DNA of 51,682 nt, from the NCBI GenBank assembly GCA_024279495.1, contig JAJRRL010000012.1:1-51682 (forward strand), read 5' to 3'. Of the stretch, positions 36,364 through 44,771 are shown in pieces. Made by a program: the position numbers and the translations under genes. Under the pieces are notes generated by a model that saw only the letters and a program-made list of their open reading frames with translations, was not told where the DNA came from and made no database searches. The stretch is from Gammaproteobacteria bacterium. Its GTDB lineage: Bacteria > Pseudomonadota > Gammaproteobacteria > JAJRRL01. The number at the start of each line of letters is the position of its first letter. Within the stretch, counting starts at the first letter, position 1.

Positions 36364-37572
36364 ATGCTTGGATTTGCTTCTGCAGTCTGCTATTTGCGTC
36401 GTTTTTCAAAACGCTTATGTCAGCTTGCTATTTTCATAGGGGCCTTGTGTTGGCAAGCTCTTGCTCAGGCCTTTTCCTCGTATTGGAACATGCCTAGAGG
36501 CGTGACTCCCGTGAGTCACGGTATTTACCATCTACACATGGTGGCCTTTTGGGTTGGCGTTGTCATTTCTAGTTTTATTTTTCTGTGGATGATTTGGATT
36601 TTTGTTCGATACCGTCATTCTAAGGGTGCTATTCCAGGTAATGTTCATGAGCACATGGGCGTTGAAATTGTTTGGACAGTCATTCCAATTATTCTTCTTG
36701 TTATTTTAGCTATTCCTGCTACTAAAATTCTCATAAAAATTCATGACGATGAAAAACCAGCCATGTCGGTCAAAGTAACGGGCTATCAGTGGAAGTGGAA
36801 TTATGAATACCTTGATCAAGGCATTCGTTTCTTCAGTAATTTGGCGACTTCTCAAGCTGAAATTAATAATGAACGCCCTCCTGGCCCCAATTACCTTCTA
36901 GAGGTGGATCATCCGTTGGTACTTCCGGTGGGAGAAAAAATTCGCTTTCTAATTACATCCAATGATGTGATTCACGATTGGTGGGTACCTGATTTGGGTG
37001 TTAAACAAGACGCCATCCCAGGTTACGTGAATGAAACTTGGACAAAAATAGAAAAAGTGGGCACTTATCGTGGTGAGTGTGCTGAGTTATGCGGAACTTA
37101 TCACGGTTTTATGCCTATTGTTGTAAAAGCGGTGTCTCCCGCGGCGTTTAAGCAGTGGGTTGCTAAACAGAAAACTGTTAGTAATGGTTTGACTCCAACG
37201 AAGCCTAAAGCACCTGCCAAGCCAATGACAGAGTCAGAATTGCTAACGTTAGGTAAAACTGTTTACGGGAAAAACTGCGCTGTTTGCCATCAGACAAATG
37301 GTAAAGGTTTGCCACCGACATTCCCCGGTCTTGTTGCTTCTCCAATTGCGACAGGCGCATTAGAGGGACACATTAATATTGTTCTTCATGGTAAGAAAGG
37401 CACAGCAATGCAAGCCTTTTCGGAGCAACTCTCTCCAAGTGAGATAGCTGCTGTTATTACCTACGAGCGGCAGGCTTGGGGTAATGCTGAACTCAACAAG
37501 AAGGCGGGTCATCCTGTGTTAGTACACGCAGCGGACATTGTTAAGAAAGAAATAGAGGAGAGCGGCTCATGA
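36364..37572 (+). CDS. coxB: Cytochrome c oxidase subunit II with fused cytochrome c (caa3 type)
   Basis: Subunit II receives electrons from cytochrome c through the CuA centre. The 402-residue protein has a signal-like N-terminus (about 1-36), two membrane helices (about 57-82 and 103-125) and the CuA ligands H204, C239, E241, C243, H247 and M250 (GECAELCGTYHGFM). A C-terminal cytochrome c domain has CAVCH at 305-309. The fusion marks a caa3-type oxidase. Its ATG-to-stop overlap with coxA (ATGA) shows tight coupling. The ribosome site is AAGGAATAGG. Confidence 0.97.
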   Translation: MLGFASAVCYLRRFSKRLCQLAIFIGALCWQALAQAFSSYWNMPRGVTPVSHGIYHLHMVAFWVGVVISSFIFLWMIWIFVRYRHSKGAIPGNVHEHMGVEIVWTVIPIILLVILAIPATKILIKIHDDEKPAMSVKVTGYQWKWNYEYLDQGIRFFSNLATSQAEINNERPPGPNYLLEVDHPLVLPVGEKIRFLITSNDVIHDWWVPDLGVKQDAIPGYVNETWTKIEKVGTYRGECAELCGTYHGFMPIVVKAVSPAAFKQWVAKQKTVSNGLTPTKPKAPAKPMTESELLTLGKTVYGKNCAVCHQTNGKGLPPTFPGLVASPIATGALEGHINIVLHGKKGTAMQAFSEQLSPSEIAAVITYERQAWGNAELNKKAGHPVLVHAADIVKKEIEESGS

Positions 37573-39146
37573 GTCACGCAGGAGTAGGTCACCATCACCC
37601 TAAAGGGATCAAACGATGGCTTTATACGACCAATCATAAAGACATCGGTACTATGTATCTGGTTTTCGCTTTGATCATGTTTTTTGTGGCCGGCGGAATG
37701 TCTTTGATTTTTAGGATTGAATTATTCCGTCCCGAACATGTGTTTATTCAGCCACAGTTTTATAACGAAATGATTACCATGCATGGGATTATCATGATTT
37801 TTGGTGTGGTGATGCCTGCAGCTGCGGGCTTAGCAAACTGGATGATTCCACCCATGATAGGTGCGCCAGATATGGCTTTGCCGCGTTTGAATAACTGGAG
37901 TTTCTGGTTACTTCCTTTTGCTTTTTCCATAGCACTATCCACTATGTTCATGAGTGGCCCTATGCCTGATTTTGGTTGGACATTCTACGCTCCATTATCG
38001 ACCACATTTGGGCCTAAGAGCACGGACTTCTTTATCTTTACCATTCATATGTTGGGTCTTTCTTCCATTTTAGCCGCTTTGAATATTGCGGTTACTATCA
38101 TTAATATGCGCGCTCCTAAAATGACCTGGATGAAAATGCCGGTGTTTGTGTGGAGTTGGTTTATTACGGCACTTATCTTATTGGCTATCATGCCTGTGTT
38201 GGCCGGTGGCGTTACCATGATGCTCATGGATAGAAACTTTCACACAGCTTTTTTCGAAGCTGCTGGTGGAGGCGATCCAATCTTATTCCAGCATATTTTT
38301 TGGTTTTTTGGTCATCCAGAAGTGTATGTTTTGGTAGTGCCTGCGTTTGGTGTTATCTCTGAAATCATTCCAGCTTTTTCTCGGAAAAAACTGTTTGGTT
38401 ATCACATGATGGTTTACGCAACAATTATCATTGCCTTTTTAGGATTCCTTGTTTGGATGCATCACATGTTTACAACAGGTGCGCCGATTGAGTCTCAGCT
38501 TTTCTTTATGTATAGCACGATGGTGATTGCAGTACCGACAGGGGTGAAGCTCTTTAACTGGATGGCTACCATGCATAAAGGGTCCTTGTCCTTTGAAACA
38601 CCTATGTTGTTTGCGATAGGTTTTTTGGTTATCTTCACCATTGGTGGCGTAACTGGAATCATGTGTGCACTTGTACCCTCGGATTATCAATATCGTGGTA
38701 GTTACTTTGTAGTCGCTCATTTTCATTACCCGCTGCTTTCCGCTGTTATGGCTATTATGGCCGCTGTTTATTTTTGGTTGCCAAAGTGGTGCGGTAAAAT
38801 GTATAGCGAAGCCATGGGAAAATGGCATTTTTGGTTGACTGTGATTTCTGTGAACGTTACTTTTTTCCCGCAGCATTTTATTGGTTTAGCTGGTATGCCA
38901 AGGCGGGTTCCAGATTATCCGCTTCAATTTACTGACCTAAACCAAGTCTCGACGATTGGTGCAATTGTCATGGGCCTTTCACAGTTACTTTTCTTATATA
39001 ACCTGATTCGAACAGTTAAGCGTGGTAAAGAAGCTCCTCAAAGACCTTGGGATGGCGCTAAAGGGCTTGAATGGACACTACCCTCACCAATGCCTTACCA
39101 TACTTTTGAAGAAGCTCCTGATGAGTTGCATGGGTACGAAGACTAG
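37569..39146 (+). CDS. coxA: Cytochrome c oxidase subunit I
   Basis: Subunit I holds heme a and the heme a3/CuB oxygen-reducing site and pumps protons. The 525-residue, 12-helix protein starts with the typical WLYTTNHKDIGTMYL. It contains WFFGHPEVYVLVVPAFG (CuB ligand and cross-linked Tyr), MHHMFTTG, and VAHFHYPL with the heme ligands. Its ATG overlaps the coxB stop by 4 bp. ctaG follows after a ~100-bp gap. Confidence 0.98.
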   Translation: MSHAGVGHHHPKGIKRWLYTTNHKDIGTMYLVFALIMFFVAGGMSLIFRIELFRPEHVFIQPQFYNEMITMHGIIMIFGVVMPAAAGLANWMIPPMIGAPDMALPRLNNWSFWLLPFAFSIALSTMFMSGPMPDFGWTFYAPLSTTFGPKSTDFFIFTIHMLGLSSILAALNIAVTIINMRAPKMTWMKMPVFVWSWFITALILLAIMPVLAGGVTMMLMDRNFHTAFFEAAGGGDPILFQHIFWFFGHPEVYVLVVPAFGVISEIIPAFSRKKLFGYHMMVYATIIIAFLGFLVWMHHMFTTGAPIESQLFFMYSTMVIAVPTGVKLFNWMATMHKGSLSFETPMLFAIGFLVIFTIGGVTGIMCALVPSDYQYRGSYFVVAHFHYPLLSAVMAIMAAVYFWLPKWCGKMYSEAMGKWHFWLTVISVNVTFFPQHFIGLAGMPRRVPDYPLQFTDLNQVSTIGAIVMGLSQLLFLYNLIRTVKRGKEAPQRPWDGAKGLEWTLPSPMPYHTFEEAPDELHGYED

Positions 39147-39245
39147 TTCTTACTAAAGCTGTTAAGCAAAAAAGCAGAGGCTGGTCACACTTGATCAGTT
39201 CTGTTTTTGTTGCAGTTTTTTCTAGTCCTGATAGAGAGAAGAGTT

Positions 39246-39845
39246 ATGACAGATAAGAAAGAGAAAAAAGAAATTCCAAAAAAGAGAAAGAAGACCATAC
39301 TCTATTTGTGTTTGGGCGTATTATTCATGTTTGGATTTGCGTACCTTTTAGTGCCCCTGTATAGTTTGATTTGTAAGCAGCTAGGTATTAATGGTCGAGG
39401 AGTGAATAAAGCCACTCGCTTACTGTCTCACATGAAAGTCGATACATCTCGAACTATTGATGTCAGTTTTACAGCGACAGTCCATGGAGGCATAGGCTTT
39501 GTTTTTAAACCTTTAATAAAGCATGTGCAGGTGCACCCAGGGGAAGTTAAGCTCATTTATTATTTTGCTCAAAATCACACAGGAAAAGAGGTCACGGTCC
39601 AGGCGATTCCGAGCATCACTCCAGACTATACGGCAAAGTATTTTAAAAAGACGCAGTGTTTTTGTTTTACTCAGCAATATTTTTTCAAAGGCGAAAAAGC
39701 GGATATGCCAGTTTATTTTTTTGTTGATCCGAAGCTTCCCAAAAGGACCCAAGCGATTACATTGTCTTACACTTTATTTGATGTATCCGATCGTTTGAAA
39801 AAAAATGGCCTGCCTTCAGGCATTGGGCGGATAGACATTGGCTAA
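39246..39845 (+). CDS. ctaG: Cytochrome oxidase assembly protein CtaG/Cox11
   Basis: CtaG delivers copper to CuB of subunit I. The start at ATG 39246 (MTDKKEKKE) was chosen over an in-frame start at 39207 because it follows AGAGAAGAG and gives the usual short lysine-rich cytosolic N-terminus before the single membrane helix (LYLCLGVLFMFGFAYLL). The protein is then 199 residues. The copper motif CFCF is present (KTQCFCFTQQ), as is the VDPKLP...ITLSYTLF end. It is followed directly by ctaA; the subunit III gene often found here is missing. Confidence 0.96.
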   Translation: MTDKKEKKEIPKKRKKTILYLCLGVLFMFGFAYLLVPLYSLICKQLGINGRGVNKATRLLSHMKVDTSRTIDVSFTATVHGGIGFVFKPLIKHVQVHPGEVKLIYYFAQNHTGKEVTVQAIPSITPDYTAKYFKKTQCFCFTQQYFFKGEKADMPVYFFVDPKLPKRTQAITLSYTLFDVSDRLKKNGLPSGIGRIDIG

Positions 39846-39888
39846 GTCTTGAGTACAATATCCCATAGTGCATAACAAAGGACATCTG

Positions 39889-40887
39889 GTGTCTAGACAT
39901 ACCCTTACTCGCTTAAGCTTTGCTTTGTTCCTGTTTTCTTGGCTGGTCATTGCCATGGGAGCATGGACTCGCTTAAACAATGCAGGTTTAAGTTGCCCAG
40001 ACTGGCCCTTTTGTTACGGTCACATCGGAGCCCCTCAACACATGGATGCAGCGGGTTTATACCACGTTGCCCAAGGTTGGTATGAGATGGCTCATCGCTA
40101 TGTGGCGGGCCTTTTGGTGCTAGGTATTTTGTTTTTGTCTATCGGGATTTTTCGTTTCGACAAGATGCATCGCGTATCTCGTTGGGCCACGTCTATTATG
40201 CTACTAGTTTTGTGTTATCAGCCTTGGTTGGGTGCGATGACGGTGATTGATAAGCTCTATCCTGCGATTGTGAGTCAGCATTTGTTGTGTGGCTTTAGTT
40301 TGATGGCATTGCTCTGGTATCACTACGCAGCTCTTTCTCAAGATCAGGTCGTCACATTGAATCGAGATACCGCTTTTTTACCTCACTTATGGCTTATTGC
40401 TTTGTTTGCTCTTGCTGTGCAAATTGCTTTAGGAGTTTGGACATCGACCAATTATGCGGCTATTGCGTGCCCTAATTTCCCTATCTGTTCTTTGCACTCA
40501 TGGTCTTTTCAGTGGGGCGATGCCTTACACTTATCTCGCCACCTTGGCTCGCTGGATGCTCACCCTATTCTTCTTGAAGCAGTGCGCAGAAGCATTCAGG
40601 TCATGCATCGTTTTGGCGCTTTTTTTATTGGCTCCTTTCTACTAGTTGTTCAGGCTATTACGATCATGAAGAGGCCCAGTTTACGCTTGCTTCGTTTCGC
40701 GTCTGTTTCACTTGTTTTGTTACTTTTTCAGATTGTTTTAGGGGTCATGAATGCACTGTATGCCCGACCGTTATTTTTTGCGATGGCACATAATCTCACC
40801 GCAGCTGCTCTGTTATGGTCGGTTGTTGCTGTGTTGTGTGCGTTTTCGCGGCATCGTATTGAGCAATCAAGAGGGGTACTGGGGTGA
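39889..40887 (+). CDS. ctaA: Heme A synthase (CtaA/Cox15)
   Basis: CtaA oxidises the C8 methyl of heme O to give heme A for subunit I. The protein has about eight membrane helices and the family start LVIAMGAWTRLNNAGLSCPDWPFCYG, with paired histidines in MAHRYVAGLL and VMHRFGAFF. The start is uncertain. GTG 39889 has AAAGGA 6 nt upstream and gives 332 residues; GTG 39868 (339 residues) has no ribosome site. The stop overlaps the next gene by 4 bp. Its partner, heme O synthase (ctaB), is not in this operon. Confidence 0.95.
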   Translation: MSRHTLTRLSFALFLFSWLVIAMGAWTRLNNAGLSCPDWPFCYGHIGAPQHMDAAGLYHVAQGWYEMAHRYVAGLLVLGILFLSIGIFRFDKMHRVSRWATSIMLLVLCYQPWLGAMTVIDKLYPAIVSQHLLCGFSLMALLWYHYAALSQDQVVTLNRDTAFLPHLWLIALFALAVQIALGVWTSTNYAAIACPNFPICSLHSWSFQWGDALHLSRHLGSLDAHPILLEAVRRSIQVMHRFGAFFIGSFLLVVQAITIMKRPSLRLLRFASVSLVLLLFQIVLGVMNALYARPLFFAMAHNLTAAALLWSVVAVLCAFSRHRIEQSRGVLG

Positions 40888-41306
40888 AAAATAAATGGGT
40901 TTGGGCCATGATCTTTCTTTTGGCTGCTGTGTTAGGTGTCATTGTGTCACTTTGGTCGCATCGGAACGACTTTGATGGGCGAGAGCTTCCATCGGGAGCT
41001 GCCAATATGCGAACCTATCATTACCCTGCTCAGTGGTCGAAACAATTGAAGGGGCGGAAAGATGTCGGTAGGATAGTATTCCGAAGTTATTGCATTACTT
41101 GTCATGGTAGGACGCCTAAAATACCTTTATCTGCTCCACGGATTGGTGATCGCCGTGTTTGGTCTGGCCTGGAGCGTTTGGGAATCGATAAATTGCTTGC
41201 TATGACCATCCAAGGTGTCGCAGCTATGCCTGCTAGAGGTGGTTGTTTTGAGTGTTCCGATGATCAACTGAAATCGGCTATCCAATACATGATTAAGGCA
41301 AGGTGA
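40884..41306 (+). CDS. Membrane-anchored cytochrome c (c5-like)
   Basis: The 140-residue protein starts with an uncleaved-looking membrane helix (VWAMIFLLAAVLGVIVSLW) and has one heme-binding CITCH (about residues 72-76). A methionine ligand region MPARGGCFECSD follows, which is the class I cytochrome c5 pattern. It probably carries electrons on the periplasmic side to the oxidase. GTG start overlapping the ctaA stop shows translational coupling. Confidence 0.88.
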   Translation: MKNKWVWAMIFLLAAVLGVIVSLWSHRNDFDGRELPSGAANMRTYHYPAQWSKQLKGRKDVGRIVFRSYCITCHGRTPKIPLSAPRIGDRRVWSGLERLGIDKLLAMTIQGVAAMPARGGCFECSDDQLKSAIQYMIKAR

Positions 41307-41313
41307 GGTTAGT

Positions 41314-41703
41314 ATGACGGAGCTTTTAAAATTCATACATATGGCTGCTTTATTGTCTGCCGTGGGCTTGTTCGTTTTTTCATATATCCATTTTGTTCGT
41401 TCCGTAGTGAAGCGCTTTTTTGATCCAGAGATATTAAAATACCTTCATCAGAATTTTGATACTGCTTTTTTCATTGCTTGGTGTTTGAGCCTTTTGTTTG
41501 GCTTAGCTTTGGTTTACCCAAAAGGGTACACGATAACAACGCCCTGGATACAAGCGGCTCTTCTTTTTATGGGCGTTTCTTCATTATTATGGGTAGTAAG
41601 TTTGTTTTGTAAATATCGGCTGTTGCATTCGCTTATCAGTAATCAAGCAAGGCGAATCCGGTTGTGGTTTTTTTATCACATGACGCATGCATTCATTTTT
41701 TGA
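41314..41703 (+). CDS. Small integral membrane protein in the oxidase operon
   Basis: No family can be named with confidence. The 129-residue protein is almost wholly hydrophobic with about four helices and begins LLKFIHMAALLSAVGLFVFSY, a pattern seen in small heme- or copper-related membrane proteins. It lies 7 bp after the cytochrome c gene. The next gene codes for a protein of similar character. A role in the oxidase or its assembly is inferred only from position. Confidence 0.75.
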   Translation: MTELLKFIHMAALLSAVGLFVFSYIHFVRSVVKRFFDPEILKYLHQNFDTAFFIAWCLSLLFGLALVYPKGYTITTPWIQAALLFMGVSSLLWVVSLFCKYRLLHSLISNQARRIRLWFFYHMTHAFIF

Positions 41704-41743
41704 TTATTGTTGTGATAGCTAGAGATGCAGTGACTAAAACAAC

Positions 41744-42220
41744 ATGGTTGGTGTTGGGATGATGTACGCGGTTTTAAAAATAGCTCATGTAATGCTCGGT
41801 TGCTTGTTAATTGCAACCATGATTGGAGTGGTTGCTCCCGTTGTGTATGGTACTCGTTTCTATCCAACTGATTGGCAGAAGCGTACGTTAAAGCGTTCAT
41901 TGTTTTTATCGTTATTTGCCGTGATACCATTAGTTATGCTTCAAATGATGCTGGGTTCTTCGATCATAGCTGTTCAATCGTATAGTCCCTCACTGCTTTG
42001 GGTGCGTTGGTCGTTTGTTTCTTTTTTAGGTTTTTTGTTTTTTTGGAGCGTATCGGTTTACTCCCTGTCTTCTTGGCGTTCAGCAAGAGGTAGAGCTTTG
42101 AGATCAAACTGCATGGAGTCATTGTCGTCTTATTATTATCGTTGGCTTGCAGCGGTGATTGCCTCTACTATTTGTTTGTGCGTGATGGTTTTCATGATGG
42201 CTAACCGGGTTGGTGGTTAA
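41744..42220 (+). CDS. Small integral membrane protein, DUF2269-like
   Basis: The 158-residue protein has four hydrophobic segments and begins YAVLKIAHVMLGCLLIATMIG after a few residues, similar in feel to DUF2269-type membrane proteins. That is a pattern judgement, not a motif match. The start is uncertain: ATG 41744, 41759 and 41762 are all in frame and none has a good ribosome site, so it may be translated by coupling to the gene before. It is last in the oxidase operon and is followed by hairpins at 42248-42296. Confidence 0.7.
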   Translation: MVGVGMMYAVLKIAHVMLGCLLIATMIGVVAPVVYGTRFYPTDWQKRTLKRSLFLSLFAVIPLVMLQMMLGSSIIAVQSYSPSLLWVRWSFVSFLGFLFFWSVSVYSLSSWRSARGRALRSNCMESLSSYYYRWLAAVIASTICLCVMVFMMANRVGG

Positions 42221-42247
42221 TTTACTATTCTCACTTAAGTTGCCTGC

Positions 42248-42296
42248 ACCGTTGAAAAACGGTGTCATCCCCAGTCATGTAATGACGTAGGGGGCT
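42248..42296 (+). terminator. Hairpins ending the oxidase operon, with dispersed element copy 2
   Basis: ACCGTT-GAAA-AACGGT (42248-42263) is a perfect stem with a GNRA-type loop. It is followed by copy 2 of the 34-nt dispersed element (42263-42296), in which CCCC/GGGG encloses GTCAT-GTA-ATGAC and a TTTTC tail follows. Together they probably end transcription. Confidence 0.55.
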
Positions 42297-42382
42297 TTTC
42301 ATTTAAGTAGTGTTTTGTTAAGTAATGTCTGATAATAATTAACAAGGCAGGAATTGCTATATTTTATTGAGGAAAGAGTGCT

Positions 42383-42880
42383 ATGAGATATCAAGATCTC
42401 CCAAACAGCCATCAACAAGCTTGTGGTGTTCGACTGGGTTTAAGTCATGCGCAGGTGATGGCGCCGAACTTCGGCGCTCATACAATTAGTGCTATTAAAG
42501 CGGAGATGAAAAAAGGAGCATTGCTAGAAGATGCTTTTGAAAAGTATCGTGATCTGAATAATATTGAAACTCGAGCGATGACCGAACTAGGTCTAATTCG
42601 TGCGCAGGTGATGGCGCCGAACTTCGGTTATCATACAATTAGTGCTATTAAAGCGGAGATGAAAAAAGGAGCATCGCGAGAAGATGCTTTTGAAAAGTAT
42701 CGTAATCGGAATAATATTGAAATTCAAGCGATGCTCGAACTAGGTCTGACTTGTGCACAGGTGTTAGTACCGAATTTCGGTGATCATACAGTGAAGGCTA
42801 TTAAAGCAGAGATAAAAAATGGAACATTGTTAAAAGATGCTTTTGAAAAGTATCGTCATCGGAATAGTGTTGAAATTTAA
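42383..42880 (+). CDS. 51-residue-repeat protein, 5' part, cut by an in-frame TAA
   Basis: This frame codes 165 residues with three 51-residue repeats (LGL..AQV..PNFG.HT..AIKAE...). It ends at TAA 42878-42880, inside the third repeat. The same frame continues past the stop with further repeats and a large C-terminal domain, so this is the 5' part of one 772-codon gene. The stop replaces a CAA glutamine codon found at the same point in the other complete repeats. A GAGGAAAG ribosome site precedes the ATG. The repeats have no similarity that I can name. Confidence 0.8.
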   Translation: MRYQDLPNSHQQACGVRLGLSHAQVMAPNFGAHTISAIKAEMKKGALLEDAFEKYRDLNNIETRAMTELGLIRAQVMAPNFGYHTISAIKAEMKKGASREDAFEKYRNRNNIEIQAMLELGLTCAQVLVPNFGDHTVKAIKAEIKNGTLLKDAFEKYRHRNSVEI

Positions 42881-43132
42881 GGGATGACCCAACTAGGTCT
42901 AACTCGTTCGCAAGTGTTAGCACTGAACTTCGGTTATCATACAATGAGAGCTATTAAAGCGGAGATGCAAAAAGGAGTACTATTAGAAGATGCTTTTGAA
43001 AAGTATCGTAATCGGAATAATATTGAAATTCAAGCGATGCTCGAACTAGGTCTAGCTTGTGCGCAGGTGTTAGCGCCGAACTTCGGTGCTCATACAATTA
43101 GTGCTATTAAAGATATGCAAAAAAGAACCGAA
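42434..43132 (+). repeat. Tandem 153-bp repeats, four full units and a partial one
   Basis: Units start at 42434, 42587, 42740, 42893 and 43046, exactly 153 bp (51 codons) apart; the fifth diverges after about 22 codons. Most positions are conserved. Residues 4-5 (SH, IR, TC, TR, AC) and residue 15, just after PNFG (A, Y, D, Y, A), change in nearly every unit. Residue 47 is Q in units 2 and 4 and is TAA in unit 3. Confidence 0.95.
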
Positions 43133-44698
43133 GAGTTGTCCTCGCTTGATGCTTTTGAAATGCTTAGAGGGAAGTCAGATAGAGACACAACTACGTTTTT
43201 AGAAGCCTATCTGTTAGCTAAAAAAAAGGCACAAAAACCGATTGCTGACATGCTTTTAATAAGGGTACTGGTAGATGTCGGTAGGGGTTTTGGCCATCAG
43301 CGTGCTGCTATTACTTTAATGCAGAAGTTCCGTGAAATGGGTTTTAAAGGAGTTTTTGATATTCAATGTAATGATAAGCTTGGTGCAAACCTTCAGAGCA
43401 CTAAAGCTGGAAGAGTGAAAGAGTATAAAAATGAAGAACTTTTGGCAAGTCGACAATTAGTAAGTATGATCCCAGGATTTGAGCTATCAAGCCCTAGCAG
43501 AGAAGGAGTCAGAACTGTTGCCGGGTTAGGTGCAGTAAAAATATCATCTTTGCCTCATGCTTATTCCAGTAGAGGTGATCTTGGATTTTCTAAAGCTGAC
43601 CTTGCTGTTTGTGCTGCAGAAGATGATCCTATTCAGAGGAAAGATACGAAAGCAAAAACATTTAATGCAGTATGTTATATTGGCTTGGAACCAACTGACT
43701 GGCATAAAGGTTCATGCTTTGTGACAGATTCGGACGGTGTTGTCACACAACTTCCTAACGCATCCACACTGCGCTTGTCATCTGAAGCTGCCTACCAATT
43801 GTCTGATATATCGTCTATCCGCCTATCAGAAACAGAGCGAAGAATTATAGGTATTACTAGGGATGCTGCTATTAATAGCCAACTTGTTTATGGTTTGTAT
43901 CCTGGAAAGCATTACGCTAGTAACTGTGGTGGCATGAAAGAGAGTGGTCATTTGGACGAAGCTACAGAAATGCAGCGAATCGTAGAAGCCCATCTTTTAC
44001 TTAGCCAGAAAACAGCTAAGCTTTCTGTATTGTTACTTCCTCAAGACATCGCATTGAATGTTGATTTTATAAGGAAAGTAAAAGGTAGGGCTGGCAATAT
44101 TTACTTTGCTGATCTTACAAGGGGTGATTTAGATGCAGGAGCATACAACGCTACTGATGTTGTAGTGGCTTATACTGGGCGCCTTCAACTGACAGTTTTC
44201 GATTACCTTATGTTACAGGGAACAACGTTACCTCCCATTATTGAAGGGTGTAATTCCAGGGAAATATGTGAGTCAGCTGGTAGGCCTTTCATTCATGGCT
44301 CAGGCAAGTACAATCATTTAAAGGAATATAAAGTTGAAGCAGGTGATAAACAGAGGCTCCATGCTCAGGCTTCTCTATGTCTTGAGCGCGGTGATCAGCA
44401 ATATGTGCCGCAGCTTGTTCAGTATATGGAAGAGAGTTCGGCATCTAATCATCAGTTAATGGAATATCATAAAAAGCGTAGAAGAGCCTTTTTTACAAGG
44501 CCCGATGCTTGTGAGACTGCACTTGATGCGTTAGGTATTTCTTATTTGGAGACAAAAAAAGAATGCGGAGTAAGTGGTGAAAATAGAAACCCTATTCGGG
44601 GTGGAAAAAAGACAAGCAGGAGGCTCTCGTTTCTTGGAGGATGTCTACCACATAATACATCTCAAGGAGGCCCTGAATCAGGGAATCAGCTCACCTGA
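42884..44698 (+). CDS. 51-residue-repeat protein, 3' part with large C-terminal domain
   Basis: The frame continues the upstream gene after the TAA. An ATG lies 3 nt past the stop, so reinitiation could give a separate 604-residue protein, but its own ribosome site is poor. After the last repeats, a ~500-residue domain begins near residue 120 with VLVDVGRGFGHQRAAITLMQ. That could be the phosphate- or sugar-binding loop of a GT-B-like glycosyltransferase. A later stretch (DVVVAYTGRLQLTVFDYLML, then ESAGRPFIHGSGKY) would fit its second half. This is a weak fold guess. The C-terminus is basic. Context and composition fit an effector. Confidence 0.75.
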   Translation: MTQLGLTRSQVLALNFGYHTMRAIKAEMQKGVLLEDAFEKYRNRNNIEIQAMLELGLACAQVLAPNFGAHTISAIKDMQKRTEELSSLDAFEMLRGKSDRDTTTFLEAYLLAKKKAQKPIADMLLIRVLVDVGRGFGHQRAAITLMQKFREMGFKGVFDIQCNDKLGANLQSTKAGRVKEYKNEELLASRQLVSMIPGFELSSPSREGVRTVAGLGAVKISSLPHAYSSRGDLGFSKADLAVCAAEDDPIQRKDTKAKTFNAVCYIGLEPTDWHKGSCFVTDSDGVVTQLPNASTLRLSSEAAYQLSDISSIRLSETERRIIGITRDAAINSQLVYGLYPGKHYASNCGGMKESGHLDEATEMQRIVEAHLLLSQKTAKLSVLLLPQDIALNVDFIRKVKGRAGNIYFADLTRGDLDAGAYNATDVVVAYTGRLQLTVFDYLMLQGTTLPPIIEGCNSREICESAGRPFIHGSGKYNHLKEYKVEAGDKQRLHAQASLCLERGDQQYVPQLVQYMEESSASNHQLMEYHKKRRRAFFTRPDACETALDALGISYLETKKECGVSGENRNPIRGGKKTSRRLSFLGGCLPHNTSQGGPESGNQLT

Positions 44699-44771
44699 GG
44701 CTGTTAATCTAAGCCATTATTTATGAGATTTAACCCCAAAATAAAAAGCTCCCACCACTTTTTTTGCAGTA

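Noticed and set aside
42434-43132. TALE-type DNA-binding repeats
   Set aside because: The variable residue pattern recalls them, but the period is 51 rather than 33-35 residues and the conserved motif does not match.
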